A stretch of 64,000 bases of DNA from Ptiloglossa arizonensis (Eukaryota > Arthropoda > Insecta > Hymenoptera > Colletidae): positions 744,001 through 808,000 of the forward strand of contig NW_027478401.1 in assembly GCF_051014685.1 (NCBI RefSeq), read 5' to 3'. Position 1 is the stretch's first letter, and the number at the start of each line of letters is the position of its first letter. Positions 36,101 to 49,600 of this stretch are shown here, piece after piece. The notes under the pieces are model-generated. The model was given only the letters and a program-made list of their open reading frames with translations, made no database searches and was not told where the DNA came from. A program made the position numbers and the translations under genes.

Positions 36101-39100
36101 TTTCTTCGTTACTCCGTTTCTTTCTTCGTTTGTCCGTTTATTTCTTCGTTTCTCCGTTTGTTTCTTCGTTTCTGCATTTATTTCTTCGTTTCTCCGTTTG
36201 TTTCTTCGTTTCGCCATTTATTTCTCCGTTTCTACGTTTCTTTCTTCGTTTCTACGTTTCTTTGTTCGTTTCTCCTTTCTTTCATCGTCTCTTCGTTTCT
36301 TTCTTCGTTACTCCGTTTCTTTCTTCGTTTGTCCGTTTATTTCTCCGTTTCTACGTTTCTTTCTTCGTTTCTACGTTTCTTTGTTCGTTTCTCCTTTCTT
36401 TCATCGTTTCTTCGTTTCTCCGTTTCTTTCTTCGTTTCTCCGTTTATATCTTCGTTTCTCCATTTATTTCTCCGTTTCTTTCTTCGTTTCTCCGTTTCTT
36501 CCTTCGTTTCTCCGTTTCTATGTTCGTTTCTCCGTTTCTTTCTTCGTTTCTCCGTTTCTTTGTTGGTTTATCCGTTTCTTTCTTTGTTTCTCCGTTAGTT
36601 TCTTCATTTCTCCGTATATTTCTTCGTGTCTCCGTTTCTTTCTTCGTTTCTCCGTTTCTTCCATCGTTTCTCCGTTTCTTTGTTCGTTTCTCCGTTTCTT
36701 TCTTCGTTTCTCCGTTTCTTTCTTCGTTTCTTCATTTCTTTCGTCGTTACTCTGTTTCTTTCTTCGTTTCTCCGTTTCTTTCTTCGTTTCTCCGTTTCTT
36801 TCTTCGTTTCTCCGTTTCTTTCTTCGTTTCTCCGTTTCTTTCTTCGTTTCTCCGTTTCTTTCTTCGTTTCTCCGTTTCTTTCTTCGTTTCTCCGTTTCTT
36901 TCTTCGTTTCTCCTTTCTTTCATCGTTTCTTCGTTTCTCCGTTTCTTTCTTCGTTTCTCCGTTTATATCTTCGTTTCACCATTTATTTCTCCGTTTCTTT
37001 CTTCGTTTCTCCGTTTCTTTCTTCGTTTCTGCGTTTCTTTCTTCGTTTCTCCGCTTCTTTCTTCGTTTCTCCGTTTCTTTCTTCATTTCTCCGTTTCTTC
37101 CTTCGTTTCTCCGTTTCATTCTTCGTTTCTCCGTTTCTTTGTTGGTTTATCCGTTTCTTTCTTTGTTTCTCCGTTAGTTTCTTCATTTCTCCGTATATTT
37201 CTTCGTGTCTCCGTTTCTTTCTTCGTTTCTCCGTTTCTTCCATCGTTTCTCCGTTTCTTTGTTCGTTTCTCCGTTTCTTTCTTCGTTTCTCCGTTTCTTT
37301 CTTCGTTTCTTCATTTCTTTCGTCGTTACTCTGTCTCTTTCTTCGTTTCTCCGTTTCTTTCTTCGTTTCTCCGTTTCTTTCTTCGTTTCTCCGTTTCTTT
37401 CTTCGTTTCTCCGTTTCTTTCTTCGTTTCTCCGTTTCTTTCTTCGTTTCTCCTTTCTTTCATCGTTTCTTCGTTTCTCCGTTTCTTTCTTCGTTTCTCCG
37501 TTTATATCTTCGTTTCTCCATTTATTTCTCCGTTTCTTTCTTCGTTTCTCCGTTTCTTTCTTCGTTTCCCCGTTTCTTTGTTCGTTTCACCGTTTCTTTC
37601 TTCGTTTCTCCGTTTCTTTGTTGTTTTATCCGTTTCTTTCTTTGTTTCTCCGTTAGTTTCTTCATTTCTCCGTATATTTCTTCGTGTCTCCGTTTCATTC
37701 TTCGTTTCTGCGTTTCTTTGTTCGTTTCTCCGTTTGTTTCTTCGTTTCGCCATTTATTTCTCCGTTTCTACGTTTCTTTCTTCGTTTCTACGTTTCTTTG
37801 TTCGTTTCTCCTTTCTTTCATCGTTTCTTCGTTTCTCCGTTTCTTTCTTCGTTTCTCCGTTTATATCTTCGTTTCTCCATTTATTTCTCCGTTTCTTTCT
37901 TCGTTTCTCCGATTCTTTCTTCGTTTCTCCGTTTCTTTCTTCGTTTCTCCGATTGTTTCTTCGTTTCGCCACTTATTTCTCCGTTTCTTTCTTCGTTTCT
38001 CCGTTTCTTTGTTCGTTTCTCCGTTTATTTCTTCGTTTCTCCATTTATTTCTCCGTTTCTCCGTCCCTTTCTTCGTTTCTCCGTTTCTTTGTTCGTTTCT
38101 CCGTTTCTTTGTTCGTTTCTCCGTTTCTTTCTTCGTTTCTCCGTTTCCTTGTTCGTTTCTCCGTTTATTTCTTCGTTTCTCCATTCATTTCTCCGTTTCT
38201 TCCTTCGTTTCTCCGTTTCTTTGTTCGTTTCTCCGTTTCTTTCTTCGTTTCTCCGTTTCTTTCTCCGTTTCTCCGTTTCCTTCTTCGTTTCTCCGTTTCT
38301 TTTTCGTTTCTCCGTTTCTTTCTTCGTTTCTCCGTTTCTTTCTTCGTTTCTGCGTTTCTTTCTTCGTTTCTCCGTTTCTTTCTTCGTTTCTCCGTTTCTT
38401 TCTTCATTTCTCCGTTTCTTCCTTCGTTTCTCCGTTTCTTTGTTCGTTTCTCCGTTTCTTTCTTCGTTTCTCCGTTTCTTTGTTGGTTTTTCCGTTTCTT
38501 TCTTTGTTTCTCCGTTTGTTTCTTCATTTCTCCGTATATTTCTTGGTTTCTCCGTTTCATTCTTCGTTTCTTTGTTCGTTTCTCCGTTTATATTTTCGTT
38601 TCTCCGTTTCTTTCTCCGTTTCCCCGTTTCTTTCTTCGTTTCTCCGTTTCTTTCTTGGTTTCTCCGTTTCTTTCTTCGTTTCTCCGTTTCTTTCTTCGTT
38701 TCTCCGTTTCATTCTTCGTTCCTCCGTTTCTTTCTCCGTTTCTCCGTTTCTTTCTTCGTTTCTCCGTTTCTTTCTTCGTTTCTCCGTTTCCAGGTTCGTT
38801 TCTCCGTTTATTTCTTCGTTTCTCCATTTATTTCTCCGTTTCTTCCTTCGTTTCTCCGTTTCTTTGTGCGTTTCTCCGTTTCTTTGTGCGTTTCTCCGTT
38901 TCTTTGTTCGTTTCTCCGTTTCTTTCTTCGTTTCTCCGTTTCTTTCTTCGTTTCTCCATTTACTTCTCCGATACTCCGTTTCATTCTTCATTTCTCAGTT
39001 TCTTTCTTCGTTTCTCCGTTTCTTTCTTCGTTTCACCGTTTCTTTCTTCGTTTCTCCGTTTCTTTCTTCGTTTCTCCGTTTCTTTCTTGGTTTCTCCGTT

Positions 39101-42100
39101 TCTTTGTTCGTTTCTCCGTTTCTTTCTCCATTTCTCGGTTTACTTCTTCGTTTCTTCGTTTCTCCGTTTCTTTCTTCGTTTCTCCGTTTCTTTCTTCGTT
39201 TCTGCGTTTCTTTCTTCGTTTCTCCGCTTCTTTCTTCGTTTCTCCGTTTCTTTCTTCATTTCTCCGTTTCTTCCTTCGTTTCTCCGTTTCTTTCTTCGTT
39301 TCTCCGTTTCTTTGTTGGTTTATCCGTTTCTTTCTTTGTTTCTCCGTTTATTTCTTCGTTTCTCCATTCATTTCTCCGTTCCTCCGTTTCTTTCTTCGTT
39401 TCTCCGTTTCTTCGTTCGTTTCTCCGTTTCTTTCTTCGTTTCTCCGTTTCTTTCTTAGTTTCTCCGTTGCTTTCTTCGTTTCTCCGTTTCTCTCTTCGTT
39501 TCACCGTTTCTTTCTTCATTTCTCCGTTTATTTCTTCGTTTCTCCATTTATTTCTCCGTTTCTCCGTTTGTTTCTCCGTTTCGTTCTTCGTTTCTCCGTT
39601 TCTTTATTCGTTTCTCCGTTTCTTTCTTCGTTTCTCCGTTTATTTCTTCGTTTCTCCATTCATTTCTCCGTTCCTCCGTTTCATTCTTCGTTTCTCCGTT
39701 TCTTTGTTCGTCTCTCCGTTTCTTTGTTCGTTTCTCCGTTTCTTTGTTCGTTTCTCCGTTTCTTTGTTCGTTTCTCCGTTTCTTCGTTCGTTTCTCCATT
39801 TCTTTCTTCGTTTCTCCGTTTCTTTCTTCGTTTCTCCGTTTCTTTCTTCGTTTCTCTGTTTATTTCTTCGTTTCTCCGTTACCTTGTTCGTTTCTCCGTT
39901 TATTTCTTTGTTTCTCCATTTATTTCTCGGCTTCTTTCTTCGCTTCTCCGCTTCATTCTTCTTTTCACTGTTTCTTTCTTCGTTTATCCGTTTCTTTCTT
40001 CGTTTCTCCGTTTCTTTCTTTGTTTCTCCGTTTCTTTCTTCGTATCTCCGTTTCTTTCTTCGTTTCTCCGTTTCTTTCTTCGTTTCTCCGTTTCTTCCTT
40101 CGTTTCTCCGATTCTTTGTTCGTTTCTCCGTTTCTTTCTTCGTTTCTCCGTTTCTTTCTTCATTTCTTCGTTTCTTTCTTCGTTACTCTGTTTCTTTCTT
40201 CGTTTCTCACTTTCTTTCTTCGTTTCTCCGTTTCTTTGTTCGTTTCTCCATTTATTTCTCGGCTTCTTTCTTCGCTTCTCCGCTTCATTCTTCTTTTCAC
40301 CGTTTCTTTCTTCGTTTATCCGTTTCTTTCTTCGTTTCTCCGTTTCTTTCTTTGTTTCTCCGTTTCTTTCTTCATTTCTCCGTTTATTTCTTCGTTTCTC
40401 CGTTTCATTCTTCGTTTCTGCGTTTCATTGTTCGTTTCTCTGTTTCTTTCTTCGTTTCTCCGTTTCTCGGTTTATTTCTTCGTTTCTCCGTTTCTTTCTC
40501 CGTTTCTCTGTCTCTTTCTTCGTTTGTCCGTTTATTTCTTCGTTACTCCGTTTCTTCCTTCGTTTCTACGTTTATATCTTCGTTTCTCCATTTATTTCCC
40601 CGTTTCTTTCTTCGTTTCTCCGTTTCATTCTCCGTTTCTCAGTTTCTTTCTTCGTTTCTCCGTTTCTTTCTTCGTTTCCCCGTTTCTTTCTTCGTATCTC
40701 CGTTTCTTTCTTCGTTTCTCCGTTTCTTTCTTCATTTCTCCGATTCTTCCTTCGTTTCTCCGATTCTTTGTTCGTTTCACCGTTTCTTTCTTCATTTCTC
40801 CGTTTATTTCTTCGTTTCTCCATTTATTTCTCCGTTTCTCCGTTTGTTTCTTCGTTTCTCCGTTTCTCTGATCGTTTCTCCGTTTCTTTGTTCGTTTCTC
40901 CATTTCTTTCTTCGCTTCTCCGTTTCTTTCTTCGTATCTCCGTTTCTTTCTTCATTTCTCCGATTCTTCCTTCGTTTCTCCGTTTCTTTCTTCGTTTCTT
41001 CGTTTCCTTGTTCGTTTGTCCGTTTATTTCTTCGTTTCTCCATTCATTTCTCCGTTTCTTCCTTCGTTTCTCCGTTTCTTTGTTCGTTTCTCCGTTTCTT
41101 TCTTCGTTTCTCCGTTTCTTTCTCCGTTTCTCCGTTTCCTTCTTCGTTTCTCCGTTTCTTTTTCGTTTCTCCGTTTCTTTCTTCGTTTCTCCGTTTCTTT
41201 CTTCCTTTCTGCGTTTCTTTCTTCGTTTCTCCGTTTCTTTCTTCGTTTCTCCGTTTCTTTCCTCATTTCTCCGTTTCTTCCTTCGTTTCTCCGTTTCTTT
41301 GTTCGTTTCTCCGTTTCTTTCTTGGTTTCTCCGTTTCTTTGTTGGTTTTCCGTTTCTTTCTTTGTTTCTCCGTTTGTTTCTTGGTTTCTCCGTTTCTTTC
41401 TTCGTTTCTCCGTTTCTTTCTTCGTTTCTCCGTTTCATTCTTCGTTCCTCCGTTTCTTTCTCCGTTTCTCCGTTTCTTTCTTCGTTTCTCCGTTTCTTTC
41501 TTCGTTTCTCCGTTTCCAGGTTCGTTTCTCCGTTTATTTCTTCGTTTCTCCATTTATTTCTCCGTTTCTTCCTTCGTTTCTCCGTTTCTTTGTGCGTTTC
41601 TCCGTTTCTTTGTGCGTTTCTCCGTTTCTTTGTTCGTTTCTCCGTTTCTTTCTTCGTTTCTCCGTTTCTTTCTTCGTTTCTCCGTTTCCAGGTTCGTTTC
41701 TCCGTTTATTTCTTCGTTTCTCCATTTATTTCTCCGTTTCTTCCTTCGTTTCTCCGTTTCTTTGTGCGTTTCTCCGGTTCTTTGTGCGTTTCTCCGTTTC
41801 TTTGTTCGTTTCTCCGTTTCTTTCTTCGTTTCTCCGTTTCTTTCTTCGTTTCTCCATTTACTTCTCCGATTCTCCGTTTCATTCTTCATTTCTCAGTTTC
41901 TTTCTTCGTTTCTCCGTTTCTTTCTTCGTTTCTCCGTTTCTTTCTTCGTTTCTCCGTTTCTTTCTTCGTTTCTCCGTTTTTTTCTTCGTTCCTCCGTTTC
42001 TTTCTTGGTTTCTCCGTTTCTTTGTTCGTTTCTCCGTTTCTTTCTCCATTTCTCGGTTTACTTCTTCGTTTCTTCGTTTCTCCGTTTCTTTCTTCGTTTC

Positions 42101-45100
42101 TCCGTTTCTTTCTACGTTTCTCCGTTTATTTCTTCGTTTCTCCATTCATTTCTCCGTTCCTCCGTTTCTTTCTTCGTTTCTCCGTTTCTTCGTTCGTTTC
42201 TCCGTTTCTTTCTTCGTTTCTCCGTTTCTTTCTTAGTTTCTCCGTTGCTTTCTTCGTTTCTCCGTTTCTCTCTTCGTTTCACCGTTTCTTTCTTCATTTC
42301 TCCGTTTATTTCTTCGTTTCTCCATTTATTTCTCCGTTTCTCCGTTTGTTTCTCCGTTTCGTTCTTCGTTTCTCCGTTTCTTTATTCGTTTCTCCGTTTC
42401 TTTCTTCGTTTCTCCGTTTCTTTCTTCGTTTCTCCGTTTCTTTCTTCGTTTCTCCGTTTCCTTCAGCGTTTCTCCGTTTATTTCTTCGTTTCTCCATTCA
42501 TTTCTCCGTTCCTCCGTTTCATTCTTCGTTTGTCCGTTTCTTTGTTCGTCTCTCCGTTTCTTTGTTCGTTTCTCCGTTTCTTTGTTCGTTTCTCCGTTTC
42601 TTTGTTCGTTTCTCCGTTTCTTCGTTCGTTTCTCCATTTCTTTCTTCGTTTCTCCGTTTCTTTCTTCGTTTCTCCGTTTCTTTCTTCGTTTCTCTGTTTA
42701 TTTCTTCGTTTCTCCGTTACCTTGTTCGTTTCTCCGTTTATTTCTTTGTTTCTCCATTTATTTCTCGGCTTCTTTCTTCGCTTCTCCGCTTCATTCTTCT
42801 TTTCACCGTTTCTTTCTTCGTTTATCCGTTTCTTTCTTCGTTTCTCCGTTTCTTTCTTTGTTTCTCCGTTTCTTTCTTCATTTCTCCGTTTATTTCTTCG
42901 TTTCTCCGTTTCATTCTTCGTTTCTGCGTTTCATTGTTCGTTTCTGTGTTTCTTTCTTCGTTTCTCCGTTTCTCGGTTTATTTCTTCGTTTCTCCGTTTC
43001 TTTCTCCGTTTCTCTGTTTCTTTCTTCGTTTGTCCGTTTATTTCTTCGTTACTCCGTTTCTTTCTTCGTTTCTACGTTTATATCTTCGTTTCTCCATTTA
43101 TTTCCCCGTTTCTTTCTTCGTTTCTCCGTTTCATTCTCCGTTTCCCAGTTTCTTTGTTCGTTTCTCCGTTTCTTTCTTCGTTTCCCCGTTTCTTTCTTCG
43201 TATCTCCGTTTCTTTCTTCGTTTCTCCGTTTCTTTCTTCGTTTCTCCGTTTCTTCCTTCGTTTCTCCGATTCTTTGTTCGTTTCTCCGTTTCTTTCTTCG
43301 TTTCTCCGTTTCTTTCTTCATTTCTTCGTTTCTTTCTTCGTTACTCTGTTTCTTTCTTCGTTTCTCACTTTCTTTCTTCGTTTCTCCGTTTCTTTGTTCG
43401 TTTCTCCGTTTCTTTGTTCGTTTCTCCGTTTCTTTCTTCGTTTCTCCGTTTCTTTCTTCGTTTCTCCGTTTCTTCCTTCGTTTCTCCGTTTCTTTGTTCG
43501 TTTCTCCGTTTCTTTCTTCGTTTCTCCGTTTCTTTCTTCGTTTCTTCGTTTCTTTCTTCGTCACTCTGTTTCTTTCTTCGTTTCTCACTTTCTTTCTTCG
43601 TTTCTCCGTTTCTTTGTTCGTTTCTCCGTTTCTTTGTTCGTTTCTCCGTTTCTTTCTTCGTTTCTCCGTTTCTTTGTTCGTTTCTCCGTTTCTTTGTTCG
43701 TTTCTCCGTTTCTTTGTTCGTTTCTCCGTTTCTTTCTTCGTTTCTCCGTTTGTTTCTTCGTTTCACCGTTTCTTTCTTCATTTCTCCGTTTATTTCTTCG
43801 TTTCTCCATTTATTTCTCCGTTTCTCCGTTTGTTTCTTCGTTTCTCCGTTTCTCTGTTCGTTTCTCCGTTACCTTGTTCGTTTCTCCGTTTATTTCTTTG
43901 TTTCTCCATTTATTTCTCGGCTTCTTTCTTCGCTTCTCCGCTTCATTCTTCTTTTCACCGTTTCTTTCTTCGTTTATCCGTTTCTTTCTTCGTTTCTCCG
44001 TTTCTTTCTTTGTTTCTCCGTTTCTTTCTTCATTTCTCCGTTTATTTCTTCGTTTCTCCGTTTCATTCTTCGTTTCTGCGTTTCATTGTTCGTTACTCTG
44101 TTTCTTTCTTCGTTTCTCACTTTCTTTCTTCGTTTCTCCGTTTCTTTGTTCGTTTCTCCGTTTCTTTGTTCGTTTCTCCGTTTCTTTCTTCGTTTCTCCG
44201 TTTCTTTCTTCGTTTCTCCGTTTCTTCCTTCGTTTCTCCGTTTCTTTGTTCGTTTCTCCGTTTCTTTCTTCGTTTCTCCGTTTCTTTCTTCGTTTCTTCG
44301 TTTCTTTCTTCGTTACTCTGTTTCTTTCTTCGTTTCTCACTTTCTTTCTCCGTTTCTCCGTTTGTTTCTTCGTTTCTCCGTTTCTTTGTCCGTTTCTCCG
44401 TTTCTTTCTTCCTTTCTGAGTTTCTTTCTTCGTTTCTCCGTGTCTTTCTTCGTTTCACCGTTTCTTTCTTCATTTCTCCGTTTATTTCTTCGTTTCTCCA
44501 TTTATTTCTCCGTTCCTCCGTTTCTTTCTTCGTTTCTCCGTTTCTCTGTTCGTTTCTCCGTTTCTTTGTTCGTTTCTCCGTTTCTTTCTTCGCTTCTCCG
44601 TTTCTTTCTTCGTATCTCCGTTTCTTTCTGCGTTACTCTGTTTCTTTCTTCGTTTCTCCGTTTCTTTCTTCGTTTCTCCGTTTCTTTCTTCGTTTCTCCG
44701 TTTCTTTCTTCGTTTCACCGTTTCTTTCTTCATTTCTCCGTTTATTTCTTCGTTTCTCCATTTATTTCTCCGTTCCTCCGTTTCTTTCTTCGTTTCTCCG
44801 TTTCTTTCTTCGCTTCTCCGTTTCTTTCTTCGTATCTCCGTTTCTTTCTGCGTTACTCTGTTTCTTTCTTCGTTTCTCCGTTTCTTCCTTCGTTTCTCCG
44901 TTTCTTTGTTCGTTTCTCCGTTTCTTTCTTCGTTTCTCCGTTTCTTTCTTCGTTTCTTCGTTTCTTTCTTCGTTACTCTGTTTCTTTCTTCGTTTCTCAC
45001 TTTCTTTCTCCGTTTCTCCGTTTGTTTCTTCGTTTCTCCGTTTCTTTGTCCGTTTCTCCGTTTCTTTCTTCCTTTCTGAGTTTCTTTCTTCGTTTCTCCG

Positions 45101-46669
45101 TTTCTTTCTTCGTTTCACCGTTTCTTTCTTCATTTCTCCGTTTATTTCTTCGTTTCTCCGTTTCTTTCTTCGTTTCTCCGTTTCTTCCTTCGTTTCTCCG
45201 TTTCTTTGTTCGTTTCTCCGTTTCTTTCTTCGTTTCTCCGTTTCTTTCTTCGTTTCTTCGTTTCTTTCTTCGTTACTCTGTTTCTTTCTTCGTTTCTCAC
45301 TTTCTTTCTCCGTTTCTCCGTTTGTTTCTTCGTTTCTCCGTTTCTTTGCCCGTTTCTCCGTTTCTTTGTTCGTTTCTCCGTTTCTTTCTTCGTTTCTCCG
45401 TTTGTTTCTTCGTTTCACCGTTTCTTTCTTCATTTCTCCGTTTATTTCTTCGTTTCTCCATTTATTTCTCCGTTCCTCCGTTTCTTTCTTCGTTTCTCCG
45501 TTTCTCTGTTCGTTTCTCCGTTTCTTTGTTCGTTTCTCCGTTTCTTTCTTCGCTTCTCCGTTTCTTTCTTCGTTTCTTCGTTTCTTTCTTCGTTACTGTT
45601 TCTTACTTCGTATCTCCGTTTCTTTCTGCGTTACTCTGTTTCTTTCTCCGTTTCTCCGTTTCTTTCTTCGCTTCTCCGTTTCTCTGTTCGTTTCTCCGTT
45701 TCTTTCTTCGTTTCTCCGTTTCTTTCTTCGCTTCTCCGTTTCTTTCTTCGTATCTCCGTTTCTTTCTGCGTTACTCTGTTTCTTTCTTCGTTTCTCCGTT
45801 TCTTTCTTCGTTTCTCCGTTTCTTTCTTCGTTTCTCCGTTTGTTTCTTCGTTTCGCCACTTATTTCTCCGTTTCTCCGTTTCTTTCTTCGTTTCTCCGTT
45901 TCTTTGTTCGTTTCTCCGTTTATTTCTTCGTTTCTCCATTTATTTCTCCGTTTCTCCGTCCCTTTCTTCGTTTCTCCGTTTCTTTGTTCGTTTCTCCGTT
46001 TCTTTGTTCGTTTCTCCGTTTCTTTGTTCGTTTCTCCGTTTCTTTCTTCGTTTCTCCGTTTCCTTGTTCGTTTGTCCGTTTATTTCTTCGTTTCTCCATT
46101 CATTTCTCCGTTTCTTCCTTCGTTTCACCGTTTCTTTGTTCGTTTCTCCGTTTCTTTCTTCGTTTCTCCGTTTCTTTCTCCGTTTCTCCGTTTCCTTCTT
46201 CGTTTCTACGTTTCTTTCTTCGTTTCTCCGTTTCTTTCTTCGTTTCTCCGTTTCTTTCTTCGTTTCTCCGTTTCATTCTTCGTTTCTCCGTTTCCCCGTT
46301 TCTTTGTTCGTTTCTCCGTTTCATTGTTCGCTTCCCCGTTTCTTTTTTCGTATCTCCGTTTCTTTCTTCGTTTCTCCATTTCTTTCTTCGTTTCTCCGTT
46401 TCTGTCTTCGTTTCTCCGTTTCTTTCTTCGTTTCTGCTTTTCTTTCTTCGTTTCTCCGTTTCTTTCTTCGTTTCTCCGTTTCTTTCTTCGTTTCTCCGTT
46501 TCTTTCTTCGTTTCTCCGTTTCTTTGTTTGTTTCCCCGTTTCTTTGTTCGTTTCTCCGTTTCTTTCTTCGTTTCTCCGTTTCTTTGTTCGTTTCTCCGTT
46601 TCTTTCTTCGTTTCTCCGTTTCTTTCTTCGTTTCTCCGTTTCTTTCTTCGTTTCTCCGTTTCCTTCTTC

Positions 46670-49600
46670 GTTTCTCCCATTATACCTCCGTTCCTCCGTT
46701 TCATTCTTCATTTCTCCGTTTCTTTCTTCGTTTCTTCGTTTCTTTCTTCGTTACTCTGTTTCTTTCTTCGTTTCTCACTTTCTTTCTCCGTTTCTCCGTT
46801 TGTTTCTTCGTTTCTCCGTTTCTTTGTCCGTTTCTCCGTTTCTTTCTTCCTTTCTCAGTTTCTTTCTTCGTTTCTCCGTTTCTTTCTTCGTTTCACCGTT
46901 TCTTTCTTCATTTCTCCGTTTATTTCTTCGTTTCTCCATTTATTTCTCCGCTCCTCCGTTTCTTTCTTCGTTTCTCCGTTTCTTTGTTTGTTTCCCCGTT
47001 TCTTTGTTCGTTTCTCCGTTTCTTTCTTCGTTTCTCCGTTTCTTTGTTCGTTTCTCCGTTTCTTTCTTCGTTTCTCCGTTTCTTTCTTCGTTTCTCCGTT
47101 TCTTTCTTCGTTTCTCCGTTTCCTTCTTCGTTTCTCCAATTATACCTCCGTTCCTCCGTTTCATTCTTCATTTCTCCGTTTCTTTCTTCGTTTCTCCGTT
47201 TCTTTGTTTGTTTCCCCGTTTCTTTGTTCGTTTCTCCGTTTCTTTCTTCGTTTCTCCGTTTCTTTCTTCGTTTCTCCGTTTCTTTCTTCGTTTCTGCTTT
47301 TCTTTCTTCGTTTCTCCGTTTCTTTCTTCGTTTCTCCGTTTCTTTCTTCGTTTCTCTGTTTCTTTGTTTGTTTCCCCGTTTCTTTGTTCGTTTCTCCGTT
47401 TCTTTCTTCGTATCTCCGTTTCTTTCTTCGTTTCTGCTTTTCTTTCGTCGTTTCTCCGTTTCTTTCTTCGTTTCTCCGTTTCTTTCTTCGTTTCTCCGTT
47501 TCTTTGTTTGTTTCCCCGTTTCTTTGTTCGTTTCTCCGTTTCTTTCTTCGTATCTCCGTTTCTTTCTTCGTTTCTGCTTTTCTTTCTTCGTTTCTCCGTT
47601 TCTTTCTTCGTTTCTCCGTTTCTTTCTTCGTTTCTCCGTTTCTCCGTTTGTTTCTCCGTTTCTTTCTTCGTTTCTCCGTTTCTTTCTTCGTTTCTCCGTT
47701 TCTTTCTTCGTTTCTCCGTTTATTTCTTCGTTTCTCCATTTATTTCTCCGCTCCTCCGTTTCTTTCTTCGTTTCTCCGTTTCTTTGTTTGTTTCCCCGTT
47801 TCTTTGTTCGTTTCTCCGTTTCTTTCTTCGTTTCTCCGTTTCTTTGTTCGTTTCTCCGTTTCTTTCTTCGTTTCTCCGTTTCTTTCTTCGTTTCTCCGTT
47901 TCTTTCTTCGTTTCTCCGTTTCCTTCTTCGTTTCTCCAATTATACCTCCGTTCCTCCGTTTCATTCTTCATTTCTCCGTTTCTTTCTTCGTTTCTCCGTT
48001 TCTTTGTTTGTTTCCCCGTTTCTTTGTTCGTTTCTCCGTTTCTTTGTTCGTTTCTCCGTTTCTTTCATCGTTTCTCCGTTTCTTTCTTCGTTTCTCCGTT
48101 TCTTTCTTCGTTTCTCCGTTTCTTTCTTCGTTTCTCCGTTTCCTTCTTCGTTCCTCCAATTATACCTCCGTTCCTCCGTTTCATTCTTCGTTTCTCCGTT
48201 TCTTTGTTTGTTTCCCCGTTTCTTTGTTCGTTTCTCCGTTTCTTTCTTCGTTTCTCCGTTTCTTTGTTCGTTTCTCCGTTTCTTTCTTCGTTTCTCCGTT
48301 TCTTTCTTCGTTTCTCCGTTTCTTTCTTCGTTTCTCCGTTTCCTTCTTCGTTCCTCCAATTATACCTCCGTTCCTCCGTTTCATTCTTCGTTTCTCCGTT
48401 TCTTCCTTCGTTTCTCCGTTTCTTTGTTCGTTTCCCCGTTTCTTTGTTCGTTTCTCCGTTTCCTTGTTCGTTTCTCCGTTTCTTTGTTCGTTTCTCCGTT
48501 TCTTTCATCGTTTCTCCGTTTCTTTCTTCGTTTCTCCGTTTCTTTCTTCGTTTCTCCGTTTCTTTCTTCGTTTCTCCGTTTCCTTCTTCGTTCCTCCAAT
48601 TATACCTCCGTTCCTCCGTTTCATTCTTCGTTTCTCCGTTTCTTCCTTCGTTTCTCCGTTTCTTTCTTCGTTTCTCCGTTTCTTTCTTCGTTTCTCCGTT
48701 TCTTTCTTCGTTTATCCGTTTCTTTCTTCGTTTCTCCGTTTCTTTCTTTGTTTCTCCGTTTCTTTCTTCATTTCTCCGTTTATTTCTTCGTTACTCCGTT
48801 TCTTTCTTCGTTTCTACGTTTATATCTTCGTTTCTCCATTTATTTCCCCGTTTCTATCTTCGTTTCTCCGTTTCATTCTCCGTTTCTCCGTTTCTTTCTT
48901 CGTTTCTCCGTTTCTTTCTTCGTTTCTCCGTTTCCTTCTTCGTTTCTCCAATTATACCTCCGTTCCTCCGTTTCATTCTTCATTTCTCCGTTTCTTTCTT
49001 CGTTTCTCCGTTTCTTTGTTTGTTTCCCCGTTTCTTTGTTCGTTTCTCCGTTTCTTTCTTCGTTTCTCCGTTTCTTTGTTCGTTTCTCCGTTTCTTTCTT
49101 CGTTTCTCCGTTCTTTCTTCGTTTCTCCATTTCTTTCTTCGTTTCTCAGTTTCTGTCTTCGTTTCTCCGTTTCTTTCTTCGTTTCTGCTCTTCTTTCTTC
49201 GTTTCTCCGTTTCTCTCTTCGTTTCTCCGTTTCTTTCTTCGTTTCTCCGTTTCTTTGTTTGTTTCCCCGTTTCTTTGTTCGTTTCTCCGTTTCTTTCTTC
49301 GTTTCTCCGTTTCTTTGTTCGTTTCTCCGTTTCATTCTTCGTTTCTCCGTTTCTTTCTTGGCTTCTCCGTTTCTTTGTTCGTTTCTCCGTTTCTTTGTTT
49401 GTTTCTCCGTTTCTTTGTTCGTTTCTCCGTTTCTTTGTTCGTTTCTCCGTTTCTTTGTTCGTTTCTCCGTTTCTTTCTTCGTTTCTCCGATTCTTTGTTC
49501 GTTTCGCCGTTTATTTCTCCGTTTCTCGGTCTATTTCTTCGTTTCTCCATTTACTTCTCCGATTCTCCGTTTCTTTCTTCATTTCTCAGTTTCTTTCTTC

